From IMG/VR virus record IMGVR_UViG_3300044695_007705, positions 18,311-82,310 of that record: a DNA stretch of 64,000 nt; one strand, written 5' to 3'. This DNA comes from a virus. Below are positions 45,475 through 53,861 of this stretch, piece by piece (position 1 is the stretch's first letter; every line of letters begins with the position of its first letter). A program made the position numbers and the translations under genes. Under the pieces are notes generated by a model that saw nothing but the letters and a program-made list of their open reading frames with translations, was not told where the DNA came from and searched no databases.

Positions 45475-48400
45475 TTACTGCTCCTCCCAAGTCAGAGAAT
45501 TAACCACGGAGAGTTGAGTAGTAGGCTGAATAGAAGAAGATGTTGATTCCCACATACCATAAGCGCAGATTATATCCACTTCGTTAGTGAGAGGGTATGA
45601 AAGGTATTCTTTGTTGTAGGAGAAGTAGTCTGTAAGGTCAAATTGCGAACCACCTGTATTACAGTAAAGTGAGAATATCGTACTACCGGTATCAGACACG
45701 GGTGAAAGTCTGAGGTCTTGAGAGACAGATGCACCGCTGAGTTGGGCGATGGACTCGAAAGTTCCAACTAGCGCAGACTCGTTCCATTTCTTCTGATCTT
45801 CGTACTTGGAATGGGCAAAGTCTCCGGTAAAAGAGGTAATAGAGCCTTGGGCGTTAAAAGTGTACATCCGCACTGGTACCAAAACGCCGAAAATACTAAA
45901 AGATTCAGGCTTGGGGCTGAAGTTTTGAATGTAAAGTTTTGAAGACTTTTTGAAAATCCTCACTAAGACGGGTGACTCGCCTACAGCGGGGGTGGCAGGA
46001 AATCCGCCAATAGGGACGGAAGAAGTCGGCAATCCTCTAACATAACAGTGCATGTAGGAGCCGTTGCTAGAGAGTAAGGAATTAAGGGTGGAGTAGTTTC
46101 CAGAAGTGATATTGTCGCCTGATACGATTTCCCTGGGGACTGTACCCGAGCCTAGTTCGAACCCGAGTTCTGTGGCTGCCGAATCGGAGAAGATTGGGGT
46201 GTTATAAGATTGAGCAAGGGTAGAGTTGTTAAGATTATTAGTAATCAGCAAGGGATTTTTAATAAAATTAACCGTCAATATATTCTTGTCTGAAGAGGAG
46301 TCGGTAAGTCCGATGCCGTACTTAATCGGGTAGAGTTGAAGCCTGTTTCGGATTGGCGTACCGGTCGTATTCACCACTTCATCTTTTGCTCTCAAGGCGA
46401 GCATGGAACGTTGACGCCGGGGGACAATAAGTTCGATCGGGTCGCTTACCGAGAAGGCGGAAGTAGACTTGTTAAAGTATAATTTGACGTCGCTAGCACC
46501 GCTATTCTCCACCCATATAACCCGAATTGTGGTATCGGACTTTAAATACGCTCCTACAAGCTGATCTTTGACAGACTGAGCAACCACCGAACCTGCAATG
46601 TCAAAATAGTTTTGAGACGGAGCAGATGCGATAGTAGTCTTAATGCCACAATAAGCTACTGGTTTTGAGAAGTCGGAAGATTTTGAAAGTAATTTAACCG
46701 TGCCTTTATCTCCACCATCAATATAGTACGAGGCGCCATACTTCACAAGTATGCTCTTGCCGTTGTTGGGAAGGCCGTTGCTAGGACCGGAGTGGGTCAG
46801 ATAAGTAATCGGTAGGGTGGCGTTTCCAAGGGACGCTACGTCAAGCTGGTTAGAGGCCCGCATGTGGTGGACGCGTACCCATCTTGCTTCCCCGTTCCCC
46901 ACGGGCACGTAGCACAGGAACAATGCGCCTACAGCTCCGTACCACGAAAACTCAATCTTCCACATCGTTACCTTTGTAAAGTCGATGTCATAGACTGAGG
47001 TACTGGTCAGTACGTCGTTGTCTACAGTAACAATAGAACCTGGCCTTTTAACACCTACTGCTGTAGGGTCGACGTTGGCGGTAGAAACATCTGACCATCG
47101 TACAGTATTAGTTTCACCATTTAACTGGTCATTGCTGAACATGGCGCGAGGCGGACGCCATTCATACACCATGCGGTACTGGGGTGGTACGCAGATCTTA
47201 AACCACTCCTTCAAAGTGATGTTTTTGCGGCCGATATTCGCATTAGCAACGTCGTAGCTTGAGACGCGGTGAGGAGTGGGAAAAGCAGCACTATACTCTG
47301 CATTGCTCACTTGAGTCGATCCTTGAACGGTTACTAAAAGATTCCAAGTCTTACTGGCGCTGTTCGCCTCGCTTGGAGCCGTATCATAAAGGAAACGGTT
47401 GTTCGAAGTGTTTACGGCAAGCTTGTCCCCATCCAAAGCGATTTGCGAGTCGAAACCAGAACCGCTACCGCGTCCCAAGTTAGTAACTAAATCTTCCCAT
47501 AGGCAGTGAGTGTCAAGACGGATATACCCCGAAGCCGGTTTCAAAAACTCTCCATTAGTGCGCCAAGTTTCATACTCTGTAGGAGTAAAAGTTCCAGGAA
47601 TTTTTTGATCAAAGGGGAATTGGAACTGTCTCCCGGACATGTGTTCAACATAGTTGTTAGACCCGTCTCTGTACGCCAGCCTTACCGCATAGTTTTCGTT
47701 ATACTCGTACTCTGACAAAGTGCTCGGGCTGTCTTCAATCGCTTGGACGTCGGTAGGCGAGTAACAAAGGCTTGGGTCGTAAATAGCGGCAGCTACTAGA
47801 CAAAGACCGTTTCTAAATATAATCGGATCGACTCCCGCTACACCCCAATTCCCCTCTTTAATGTTCGTAGTGCCGGAAATGGCGGAAACTCTGTTCCACC
47901 CCTCGGGCGTGGTCTCAATACCCTCTGGCTCAGACGGGACAATAGCTTGTGTCCTCCGGACGCAACGAAAATCGTTCTCATCGCCACTGTTCGCGATTTC
48001 AAAATAATACCCGTCAAACTTATCAAAAATGCCCCACTTCTTAATCGTAGGCGCACCTTTCATAATGTTTCGGTTAGGATTGCCTTCGTCGTAGGTTGAT
48101 CTCGTGCGATTCATTCGCACACCCATTGTCGAGGAGGAAACACGTCCAGGCTGGTACCTGAAAAATCGTTTCGAGGTCAGTACGGTTGTGCGACCAGGAG
48201 CGGCAACCAGCTCGGCACCGGCTTCTTGCGCGAGGTGGTTTAAACCTGTACCCGTCTCCGTATCGTTCTCAAGAGGGGACTGGGACCACTCAGACGGGGT
48301 AATGTCGTAAGTATTGACGTCGGCAAAAATACCCAAGGCTACTTCGGCCCGTGGGATGCCCAGAAGGCTTAGGGCGACTTCCGACTGAATCTTGTTCTGC

Positions 48401-48519
48401 TCTTCGACAGGAATTGCAGGTTGATCTTCGGCAAAGACGACTGGAAGCGAGTTTACCGCCCTTTGCTGGCCAAGAGGTACAGGGGCAGTTTTTCCGATAA
48501 TCGTTTGTTTGTTGGCCAT
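45475..48519 (-). CDS. large tail-fibre structural protein B (paralogue of 41443-45474)
   Basis: 1014 residues from the ATG at 48519; a TTG three codons earlier overlaps the upstream stop. It carries the paralogous blocks FRYQPGRVSSSTMGVRM (about 120), MWKIEFSWYGAVGALFLCYV (about 500), ARWVRVHHMRASNQLD and KYGASYYIDGGDKGT. The extra parts before and after differ from the neighbour. It lies between a beta-helix protein gene and its paralogue in one unit driven by the element at 50828. GC content is higher than that of the paralogue, so the copies have drifted in codon use. Confidence 0.75.
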   Translation of the reverse strand: MANKQTIIGKTAPVPLGQQRAVNSLPVVFAEDQPAIPVEEQNKIQSEVALSLLGIPRAEVALGIFADVNTYDITPSEWSQSPLENDTETGTGLNHLAQEAGAELVAAPGRTTVLTSKRFFRYQPGRVSSSTMGVRMNRTRSTYDEGNPNRNIMKGAPTIKKWGIFDKFDGYYFEIANSGDENDFRCVRRTQAIVPSEPEGIETTPEGWNRVSAISGTTNIKEGNWGVAGVDPIIFRNGLCLVAAAIYDPSLCYSPTDVQAIEDSPSTLSEYEYNENYAVRLAYRDGSNNYVEHMSGRQFQFPFDQKIPGTFTPTEYETWRTNGEFLKPASGYIRLDTHCLWEDLVTNLGRGSGSGFDSQIALDGDKLAVNTSNNRFLYDTAPSEANSASKTWNLLVTVQGSTQVSNAEYSAAFPTPHRVSSYDVANANIGRKNITLKEWFKICVPPQYRMVYEWRPPRAMFSNDQLNGETNTVRWSDVSTANVDPTAVGVKRPGSIVTVDNDVLTSTSVYDIDFTKVTMWKIEFSWYGAVGALFLCYVPVGNGEARWVRVHHMRASNQLDVASLGNATLPITYLTHSGPSNGLPNNGKSILVKYGASYYIDGGDKGTVKLLSKSSDFSKPVAYCGIKTTIASAPSQNYFDIAGSVVAQSVKDQLVGAYLKSDTTIRVIWVENSGASDVKLYFNKSTSAFSVSDPIELIVPRRQRSMLALRAKDEVVNTTGTPIRNRLQLYPIKYGIGLTDSSSDKNILTVNFIKNPLLITNNLNNSTLAQSYNTPIFSDSAATELGFELGSGTVPREIVSGDNITSGNYSTLNSLLSSNGSYMHCYVRGLPTSSVPIGGFPATPAVGESPVLVRIFKKSSKLYIQNFSPKPESFSIFGVLVPVRMYTFNAQGSITSFTGDFAHSKYEDQKKWNESALVGTFESIAQLSGASVSQDLRLSPVSDTGSTIFSLYCNTGGSQFDLTDYFSYNKEYLSYPLTNEVDIICAYGMWESTSSSIQPTTQLSVVNSLTWEEQ

Positions 48520-48524
48520 AGTTA

Positions 48525-50807
48525 TCAAAGGGTGTGAGCGATTAAGTTGCCGTCAGCGATAAAGTAGTTAGGACGGAGAATGAACAGATTGCCCCCGTCG
48601 AACTCGATGGGGTCGGGACCAATAGTCGATCCGGGAATCAGATCGATTAAGACTGAATTTGTTACAGGGTCGATACCTAGGATAGGGTAAGAAGAGTTTT
48701 GATTCCATCCGGAAATCTCGCTTACATTCTTAAACCCGCTGATTACGATAGAATCGTTTTCGGAAGTGGTGACGTTTGAATAAATTTGGAACCCAAGTAA
48801 ATCGCTTGAATTTCTTAACTGAATAGCGATGTAGTTTATACCTTCTACTATCGCTCTACGAATTGAAAATGGCCTGAAGCCGCGTGTCGAGTTTCCTATC
48901 AGAACAGAAGCATTAACTTCGTAAACATACCCGTTTGGGTTGTTTAGCGACTGAGTTGAAGGTATAGTCTTGCCCTCTATTACTTGGGGAGTAACTCCTG
49001 GTAACGTTACGGAGAAAATGCCCACATCGAGTTGAGCTTGGGTCTGAAGAACTCTGAACGATCCTACTTGAGCGGATTTTTGACCTTCCTGATTCAACTC
49101 AAATATTTTCGCGTCTACCGAATCTCTAGCTATAGAGACTGACTCACCACCGTAAGTAACAGTCATGAATACGGGGTCGAGAGAAAATCCCTTTCTAACT
49201 TCGATAGTCGCTTTACTGTACTCGTTGTTATATGTATCTATAGAGCGGATTAACGAATCATTATCGCTGTATGCGAGATTTCCTTGCGAGTTCCATTGAG
49301 ACGAAGTCTCTAGATTGATTCCTTTGTCGCCACACCCTCTCACAATATTACCGTTAATCGTGCTGTACTCCGTGCTTATAATCTGCGGGCCGGTAGTAGC
49401 AAGCAAGGCGGTATTGCCCTGGACGACCATGTTCTCGCTTGTATCGATTATGAACGGGGCTACACCTTGCTCGTAAGGCCTTCCCGACCTTATCACCCTA
49501 TTGGCCGTTATAGACCCAGAATTACAGCTATTTACAAAAAACCCGCCACCTCCATTATTAACAAAAGTACACTCGTTAATCACCAGATTATCAATATTCT
49601 TCAGATTAAGCGAGACTTCAGACGTTATAGGGGAGAGTAAGGAGAAAGTCTCGCCAAAATTACCGTCAAAATACATCGAACGGAGTGTCAACCCCGATAC
49701 TCTAGAATTTGTGGGTTGTCCGTTAAAGCTGAAAAGACCCGGATTTATTGAACTAGGTACTGTACAAGGTAATCTTTTAATAACGGACGCGTTTCCCACA
49801 CCCCTTAAGGAAAGGCTAGAATAATCGAATTGTGAAGAATTATTGAAAGACAAATCCCGGGTGTTGTAACTACCGGCCGGGAAAAAGACTTCTTTAACCA
49901 GTCCAGAAGCCGCCAGGTTAACCGCCTCTCGAATATACCTAGTATCGTCTATCTGAAAATAGACAGTGTCTCCAGGGGACATTTGACTGCCCTGTGAAAT
50001 ACCAGAGCACTGAATAAAGGAACTTTGTTGTCCCAGTACTCCAGGTAAAATCCTAAAGCTTTCCTTAGAAGTTAGCCTTTTTAACAGAGTAACTTGGCCG
50101 CCGGATGCCGAAAAAACTTCTTTTAAATGCTCAGGGAGTACGGGATCATCATGCCAAGCAGCGTATTCTGTACTGCCAAGGTCTCGGAAAGTAATCAACC
50201 CGGATCCGGGATATCCAATCTTATTATTGCCAATGACACCCAAAAAGTCTAATTTATTACCCCACTGCCTGTAAATTACAGGTAATACAAAGTTAGAATT
50301 TCTGGAAAAATTGAGTTGAACGTATTGAGCCGTGTTCCAAAAGTTGGGATTTAATACTTTAGAGGTAGACTCGGGAGTCGGTTTTACCTCATACCTAATA
50401 GGCTGGCTTGTAATAACACCTTTTGATACGTCGTAGCCAGTAATGTAGTAAGTTAAAGCTGCGAGGTTGGGATTTGTACCTGTGGATGAAGAAAAGTCTA
50501 TATCTCCTACTGCTGAGTGCCCAGTAATCGAGATATTGTTCGGCTGCGAGGGGAAGTTAATGCTGTAGCTGAAGGAGAGAATTTCAGTGCCCGCCCTTAA
50601 AAGGTCGGAATATTGGAAAAGAGTTCCTCCCTGGCCATCAGAAATAGACGATATTGTTACAATATTATTCGAAATGTCAGTCACCGAGCCAGTAAAGGAT
50701 AATTCCCCCCGCCCAGAAGCCCCGATGTTCTTGACATTTATGTAAGAATTCTTGTCTTCAGGAACTTGAACTATGAATTCCGTCCCGAATTGCGGAATGT
50801 ACCTCAT
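48525..50807 (-). CDS. right-handed beta-helix tail protein (pectate-lyase-like fold)
   Basis: 760 residues. From about 310 to 530 there are stacked repeats typical of parallel beta-helices: LTLRSMYFDGN, IDNLVINECTFVNNGGGGFF, ITANRVIRSGRP, ENMVVQGNTALLA, YSTINGNIVRGCGDKGINL. A preceding strand-rich region and a following C-terminal trimerisation-like part complete a tailspike-like plan. It could bind or cleave surface polysaccharide, but I could not point to catalytic residues. The ATG is 20 nt after a late element and the gene is followed by the paralogous fibre pair, suggesting a joint adhesion apparatus. Confidence 0.8.
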   Translation of the reverse strand: MRYIPQFGTEFIVQVPEDKNSYINVKNIGASGRGELSFTGSVTDISNNIVTISSISDGQGGTLFQYSDLLRAGTEILSFSYSINFPSQPNNISITGHSAVGDIDFSSSTGTNPNLAALTYYITGYDVSKGVITSQPIRYEVKPTPESTSKVLNPNFWNTAQYVQLNFSRNSNFVLPVIYRQWGNKLDFLGVIGNNKIGYPGSGLITFRDLGSTEYAAWHDDPVLPEHLKEVFSASGGQVTLLKRLTSKESFRILPGVLGQQSSFIQCSGISQGSQMSPGDTVYFQIDDTRYIREAVNLAASGLVKEVFFPAGSYNTRDLSFNNSSQFDYSSLSLRGVGNASVIKRLPCTVPSSINPGLFSFNGQPTNSRVSGLTLRSMYFDGNFGETFSLLSPITSEVSLNLKNIDNLVINECTFVNNGGGGFFVNSCNSGSITANRVIRSGRPYEQGVAPFIIDTSENMVVQGNTALLATTGPQIISTEYSTINGNIVRGCGDKGINLETSSQWNSQGNLAYSDNDSLIRSIDTYNNEYSKATIEVRKGFSLDPVFMTVTYGGESVSIARDSVDAKIFELNQEGQKSAQVGSFRVLQTQAQLDVGIFSVTLPGVTPQVIEGKTIPSTQSLNNPNGYVYEVNASVLIGNSTRGFRPFSIRRAIVEGINYIAIQLRNSSDLLGFQIYSNVTTSENDSIVISGFKNVSEISGWNQNSSYPILGIDPVTNSVLIDLIPGSTIGPDPIEFDGGNLFILRPNYFIADGNLIAHTL

Positions 50808-50824
50808 GTAAATAAGCCTCTAAA

Positions 50825-51007
50825 CTAGCTTTCAACGAAAAATCTAGAAAGTATCGGGTTTGTATCCATACCGGCACTTTTCAACTCGTCCAAAGCTGCT
50901 CTAAAGGCTTTTTCTTTGCCCGGATCAGCTTTCAAATTTTTAAGCTTCGATTCTATTTCCTGCGGGTCGGGGAAAATACCCTCGATGTGATATACATCAG
51001 ATATCAT
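50825..51007 (-). CDS. small helical protein, last gene of its unit
   Basis: 60 residues. It is strongly charged and helical (PQEIESKLKNLKADPGKEKAF), with no domain recognised. It overlaps the upstream gene by 11 nt, which supports coupled translation. The stop lies just before the late element at 50828, in fact the element starts 3 nt from it. A small assembly factor or linker protein is possible. Confidence 0.65.
   Translation of the reverse strand: MISDVYHIEGIFPDPQEIESKLKNLKADPGKEKAFRAALDELKSAGMDTNPILSRFFVES
50828..50836 (-). promoter_or_regulatory. GTTGAAAGC upstream element, copy 13
   Basis: Reads CGTTGAAAGC after ATTTTT on the minus strand and lies within the 3' end of the 50825-51007 gene. 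It ends 20 nt before the ATG at 50807. Confidence 0.75.
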
Positions 51008-51392
51008 AAGTGGTCAAGGGGCTGTGCAAGGTGTAAGAAAAAACCACATCCAATGCATTGGGCAATCCGCTCGAATGCCAGACATATAACTTATCGCCTT
51101 CTTTCAAGGTAATTTTATTGCCGCTTATTACTTCATAAGACACGTTGGGGGGGAGGCTAAGACCATTAAACAAGAAAGCGGTGTCTACCCCGTTGACTAT
51201 TTTGGCGAAAGTAGTCAAATTAGACTGCGTCTTGTTGCACATTAGTAACGATGTGACAAGAGCGAAATTTTTTTGGTGAGCCGGGGGGCTGCCAGACGCC
51301 ACAGGAACATCGATCAATAGGCCAGCAGAACCGCCTTCTACGTTAGAAGGGGAAGCGAGCTTGTTAGTGGAAATATTAGAGGGTAATAGCAT
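50997..51392 (-). CDS. small virion protein, marine/cyanophage structural type
   Basis: 131 residues. The order VTSLLMCNKTQSNLTTFAKI, then a hydrophobic strand, then KITLKEGDKLYVW and LDVVFSYT follows a small beta-sandwich family often annotated as phage structural protein in marine and cyanobacterial phages. The middle gene of a three-gene unit (51400-51708, this gene, 50825-51007), with an 11-nt overlap downstream. A neck or tail-fibre attachment role is plausible. The family resemblance is recalled, not tested. Confidence 0.68.
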   Translation of the reverse strand: MLLPSNISTNKLASPSNVEGGSAGLLIDVPVASGSPPAHQKNFALVTSLLMCNKTQSNLTTFAKIVNGVDTAFLFNGLSLPPNVSYEVISGNKITLKEGDKLYVWHSSGLPNALDVVFSYTLHSPLTTYDI

Positions 51393-51399
51393 GGTTGAT

Positions 51400-51708
51400 T
51401 CAGTTCCAGAGTAAATTGCTCATGAACATGTGGGCGTGTAGACCAACAATGTCCGCTCTTCGGATAGGGGAAAATGCTGTTTCCGGTTCCGATTCGAACT
51501 CGATGACGTTCCTCCCAATCACCATCGGGGCCGGTGTCCCAAAACCGTCTTGGATTCGGCCCTGATCCCGAAGTTGTAAGTTACCGGTGCGTCTTGCAGG
51601 GATAAAATTTAAAGGAATCCCGTCTGTATCCGGCTCGCCGGAGACCTGTGTCAGCAAGACGTTGTCAAACGTCTTCGAAATATCAAAGTCTTTGATGGAC
51701 TGGGCCAT
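51400..51708 (-). CDS. small virion protein, unrecognised
   Basis: 102 residues from the ATG at 51708; the preceding TTG two codons earlier is less likely. The sequence is beta-rich (NVLLTQVSGEPDTDGIPLNF) with a conserved-looking C-terminus (IVGLHAHMFMSNLLWN). It begins 20 nt after a late element and is the first of three small late genes. Probably a head-completion, neck or fibre accessory protein; the sequence gives no closer clue. Confidence 0.65.
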   Translation of the reverse strand: MAQSIKDFDISKTFDNVLLTQVSGEPDTDGIPLNFIPARRTGNLQLRDQGRIQDGFGTPAPMVIGRNVIEFESEPETAFSPIRRADIVGLHAHMFMSNLLWN

Positions 51709-51728
51709 GGGCAATCTTATTCTTCTTA

Positions 51729-51737
51729 GCTTTCAAC
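51729..51737 (-). promoter_or_regulatory. GTTGAAAGC upstream element, copy 14
   Basis: Reads TGTTGAAAGC after GGTTTTT on the minus strand. It ends 20 nt before the ATG at 51708. Confidence 0.75.
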
Positions 51738-51783
51738 AAAAAACCGGTGAAAGTATTATGTACCTTCTTTCCCTCGGATTAAA

Positions 51784-51942
51784 ATGAGCAAACAGGACAT
51801 GGTGACTTTGATCGAGGCGTACTCGGACGCCAAGGCGATCGGTAACAAACACCTTATCAGTATTATGGTTGGGCAGGTAGAACGGGCGTTGGACAGTATC
51901 TTTGACAAACCGGCCTTAGAGGTTGATCAAGATAATGCATAA
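51784..51942 (+). CDS. small ORF of 52 residues
   Basis: ATG at 51784, TAA at 51940-51942. The product (starting MSKQDMVTLIEAYSD) is helical and amphipathic with no domain recognised. Upstream, TTCAAC and TATTAT are 16 nt apart and could form a host-type promoter; there is no plus-strand late element. The stop overlaps the start of the next small gene. It is a plus-strand island of two small genes among minus-strand virion genes, likely early and possibly host-directed. Confidence 0.6.
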   Translation: MSKQDMVTLIEAYSDAKAIGNKHLISIMVGQVERALDSIFDKPALEVDQDNA

Positions 51943-52285
51943 TAGGCGGCCTGCTGTCTACGTTTTAAGAAAACCTTCGGACCTGTTTCCTGACGACTCA
52001 GGGCTAAGTCCTGGCGACTTTGTGATAATGCACAGCGGGGATGTGAACGTCTGGGACGGTGTCTTTTGGCACCTTCTCCCGGGCAGATTTATTACGGTCG
52101 AAGAACTTAAGGAGTTTTTGGCTTATGCTGGTTCTGGGTGGCCGACAGACCCTGAGGATGCCAGAAACGATTTGCGAGGAGTGTTGCCGAACGATTTTCT
52201 TGAGCGAATGCTCAAAGTGTGTGCTAGGATACAAGAGGAAAGAAAGAGGCTGGAGGTCCAGTCCAGCCCCGTTGCTCTCTCATGA
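51935..52285 (+). CDS. hypothetical protein of 116 residues
   Basis: I use the ATG at 51935, overlapping the preceding stop; a TTG at 51923 is an alternative. The N-terminal 60 residues (VYVLRKPSDLFPDD, SPGDFVIMHSGDVNVWDG) read as a small beta-rich domain and the C-terminal 50 are helical and charged. No family recognised. It is co-directional with and coupled to the 51784 gene. It ends in front of a GC-rich hairpin, which may terminate the pair. Confidence 0.6.
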   Translation: MHNRRPAVYVLRKPSDLFPDDSGLSPGDFVIMHSGDVNVWDGVFWHLLPGRFITVEELKEFLAYAGSGWPTDPEDARNDLRGVLPNDFLERMLKVCARIQEERKRLEVQSSPVALS

Positions 52286-52286
52286 C

Positions 52287-52304
52287 AGCCCGGGCTACCG
52301 GGCT
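52287..52304 (+). terminator. hairpin behind the 51784-52285 gene pair
   Basis: AGCCCGG (52287-52293) pairs with CCGGGCT (52298-52304), loop of 4 nt. The following bases are ATAAATAC rather than a T-run, so termination is uncertain. A second small inverted repeat (ATACC/GGTAT, 52309-52324) follows. The rest of the gap to 52401 shows nothing further. Confidence 0.45.
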
Positions 52305-52400
52305 ATAAATACCATAGCCGGTATCCGACAAGGAATAAACCTTGTGTCAAGGATTCAAATCATTGTCAAAATGAGTGAGAGTTAAGATTTGTGACTATTA

Positions 52401-52544
52401 TTAAGAGGGTGAAACCCCTAAGGGCCAAATCTGGCCAGTAGTTGGAATAGTCGGGCCGGGTGGTTCGGGGGCGCTGCCGCCGAAGCTGATACCCGACAGC
52501 GTGACGCTGGCCTGGCCTGCCGGGTCTTGGTTGATTGTCGCCAT
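52401..52544 (-). CDS. small proline-rich protein of 47 residues
   Basis: ATG at 52544 overlapping the upstream stop as TGATG, 47 residues. The first 20 residues read like a beta-strand (GQASVTLSGISFGG) and the rest is Pro-rich (PEPPGPTIPTTGQIWPLG). It resembles the short variable C-terminal tips or linker peptides that follow tail genes. The coupling makes translation likely; function is unknown. Confidence 0.55.
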   Translation of the reverse strand: MATINQDPAGQASVTLSGISFGGSAPEPPGPTIPTTGQIWPLGVSPS

Positions 52545-53383
52545 CAGACCATCCCCGCCAGGAACAGGGGAGATGCGCCAGTGACAGCAGAGGCGTTTGG
52601 TACGCATACTAAATCGTTATCGCCTGACGAAAGACTTACTAACTTCCTGCCATAGCCGCACTTTTTAATTTTCCCGCAGTCATAAGCATTGCCGTTTTTT
52701 ACACAAAAAAGTCTTTGCCAGTAAGGCGGTGCAGGGATCAAAACTTCTTCCACAGCCGGTACATCTTGTGCCGCTATAAATACACATGTATGGTCTTTGC
52801 ATCTAGAATCGTAAAGAACAACATCTCCCTCCCGGTACAAAAATTCTTTTTTTATCTTCGCCTCAGACCAAATGTCATTATCAAGGCTTGCAAGATTTTC
52901 TGACCAGTTAGCCGAAAACTCTGACCACGACTCCAGGTACAAAGAACTGTCGTAATACGGGTATTTAACCGCCAATTCCGCATAGCTTGGCAAATAATCC
53001 AGTTCCGATACCTGTACTCTACATATCTCCGTCCACTTACTCTCATCAAAAACCCCGACTGGCGGCGGTATGTCCTCCGCCGCTTCGTACAATATAAGTA
53101 AATACCCATCCTCAGCCGGATATACTACCCTGTCGCCTTGCCTATACCCAAACTCCTCATTATACGAGGCGTTTTTCCAATTAAAATCAGACTCGTCCCA
53201 GGCCAGGTTAAACTTACCCCAAGTGGAGATGGATCTACCGGCATAAGGATCGTATAGCTCGTGCTCTGGTAATAAATCTCGGCCGCAGGTGTTTGTTAGT
53301 TGGCAAGTGAAATCGATATCCAACCCCAGAGACTGTTTTTGCTCCGGGGTTAAACAATTTCCCTGGCCGAATAACCTAGCCAA
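52544..53383 (-). CDS. tail protein with CBM5/12-like repeats
   Basis: 279 residues. Two units have the chitin-binding (CBM5/12-like) signature, aromatic-x-x-Gly-Asp-x-Val-x-Tyr with later aromatic residues: FGYRQGDRVVYP (about 79-90) ending in FDESKWTEIC, and FLYREGDVVLYD (about 182-193) ending in PPYWQRLFC. Each unit is preceded by a repeat of W-x-x-F-x-x-x-W (WGKFNLAWDESDFNW; WSEFSANWSENL), so the protein is an internal duplication. These modules bind polysaccharide. It lies next to the tail-tube candidate and portal and probably sits on the tail exterior. Confidence 0.65.
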   Translation of the reverse strand: MARLFGQGNCLTPEQKQSLGLDIDFTCQLTNTCGRDLLPEHELYDPYAGRSISTWGKFNLAWDESDFNWKNASYNEEFGYRQGDRVVYPAEDGYLLILYEAAEDIPPPVGVFDESKWTEICRVQVSELDYLPSYAELAVKYPYYDSSLYLESWSEFSANWSENLASLDNDIWSEAKIKKEFLYREGDVVLYDSRCKDHTCVFIAAQDVPAVEEVLIPAPPYWQRLFCVKNGNAYDCGKIKKCGYGRKLVSLSSGDNDLVCVPNASAVTGASPLFLAGMV

Positions 53384-53386
53384 GTG

Positions 53387-53815
53387 TCAACGGAATTGGA
53401 AACTGTCCATCACGAACGTCATTTCGATCGTGCTGGGGGTACCGGAAGTCCTGTCAACTTGTCCGAAATTAAGCGAGGTAAACTGCGCGTCGGGCACGAT
53501 AATTCTCCGCGTCCCAAGGGGGCGAGGATCTTCACCACAAGTTACAGGAGTAATGAAAACGGTTACGAATTCACACCCATGAGACTTCCAAAAATCCACA
53601 ATATCGTAGTGGATTTGGGGGTCGAAAGGCACAGAGATAGTGGCTTCTTGGAGAGTTTTGACCCCCTTGAGCTGGTAAACGCGCTGAGTGATGCCGTCAG
53701 CGTACTGCGAGGTGGCTGCGGTGTCTCTGATTCCAGAGAAAGAGGTGAAAAAGTGAGACCAAGGAGTGGCTTGTACCCAGAATTGAGACTGAGTCGAGGG
53801 GCGAATCTTAAGCAT
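53387..53815 (-). CDS. possible tail tube protein
   Basis: 142 residues. The protein has the size and mixed beta pattern of a contractile-tail tube subunit: central ATISVPFDP, DIVDFWKSHGCEFVTVFITP and C-terminal SFNFGQ/EMTFVMDSF-like strands. No conserved tube motif could be proved by eye. It follows a late element with 35 nt to the ATG, slightly longer than usual. It is upstream of the CBM-like gene, separated by 3 nt. Alternatives are a head-tail connector or a minor tail protein. Confidence 0.5.
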   Translation of the reverse strand: MLKIRPSTQSQFWVQATPWSHFFTSFSGIRDTAATSQYADGITQRVYQLKGVKTLQEATISVPFDPQIHYDIVDFWKSHGCEFVTVFITPVTCGEDPRPLGTRRIIVPDAQFTSLNFGQVDRTSGTPSTIEMTFVMDSFQFR

Positions 53816-53850
53816 TATTATGCAAGAGTGGAATGGCTGTTGCCTAAACA

Positions 53851-53859
53851 GCTTTCAAC
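53851..53859 (-). promoter_or_regulatory. GTTGAAAGC upstream element, copy 15
   Basis: Reads AGTTGAAAGC on the minus strand, 2 nt past the portal gene stop. It ends 35 nt before the ATG at 53815, one of the two longer spacings. Confidence 0.7.
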
Positions 53860-53861
53860 TA

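Noticed and set aside
52304-52311. TATAAATA, identical to the T4 late promoter box
   Set aside because: A single intergenic copy, not at a sensible distance before a plus-strand gene, and overlapping a hairpin. Another TATAAATA-like string at about 34386 is inside a gene. In AT-rich stretches this is expected by chance.
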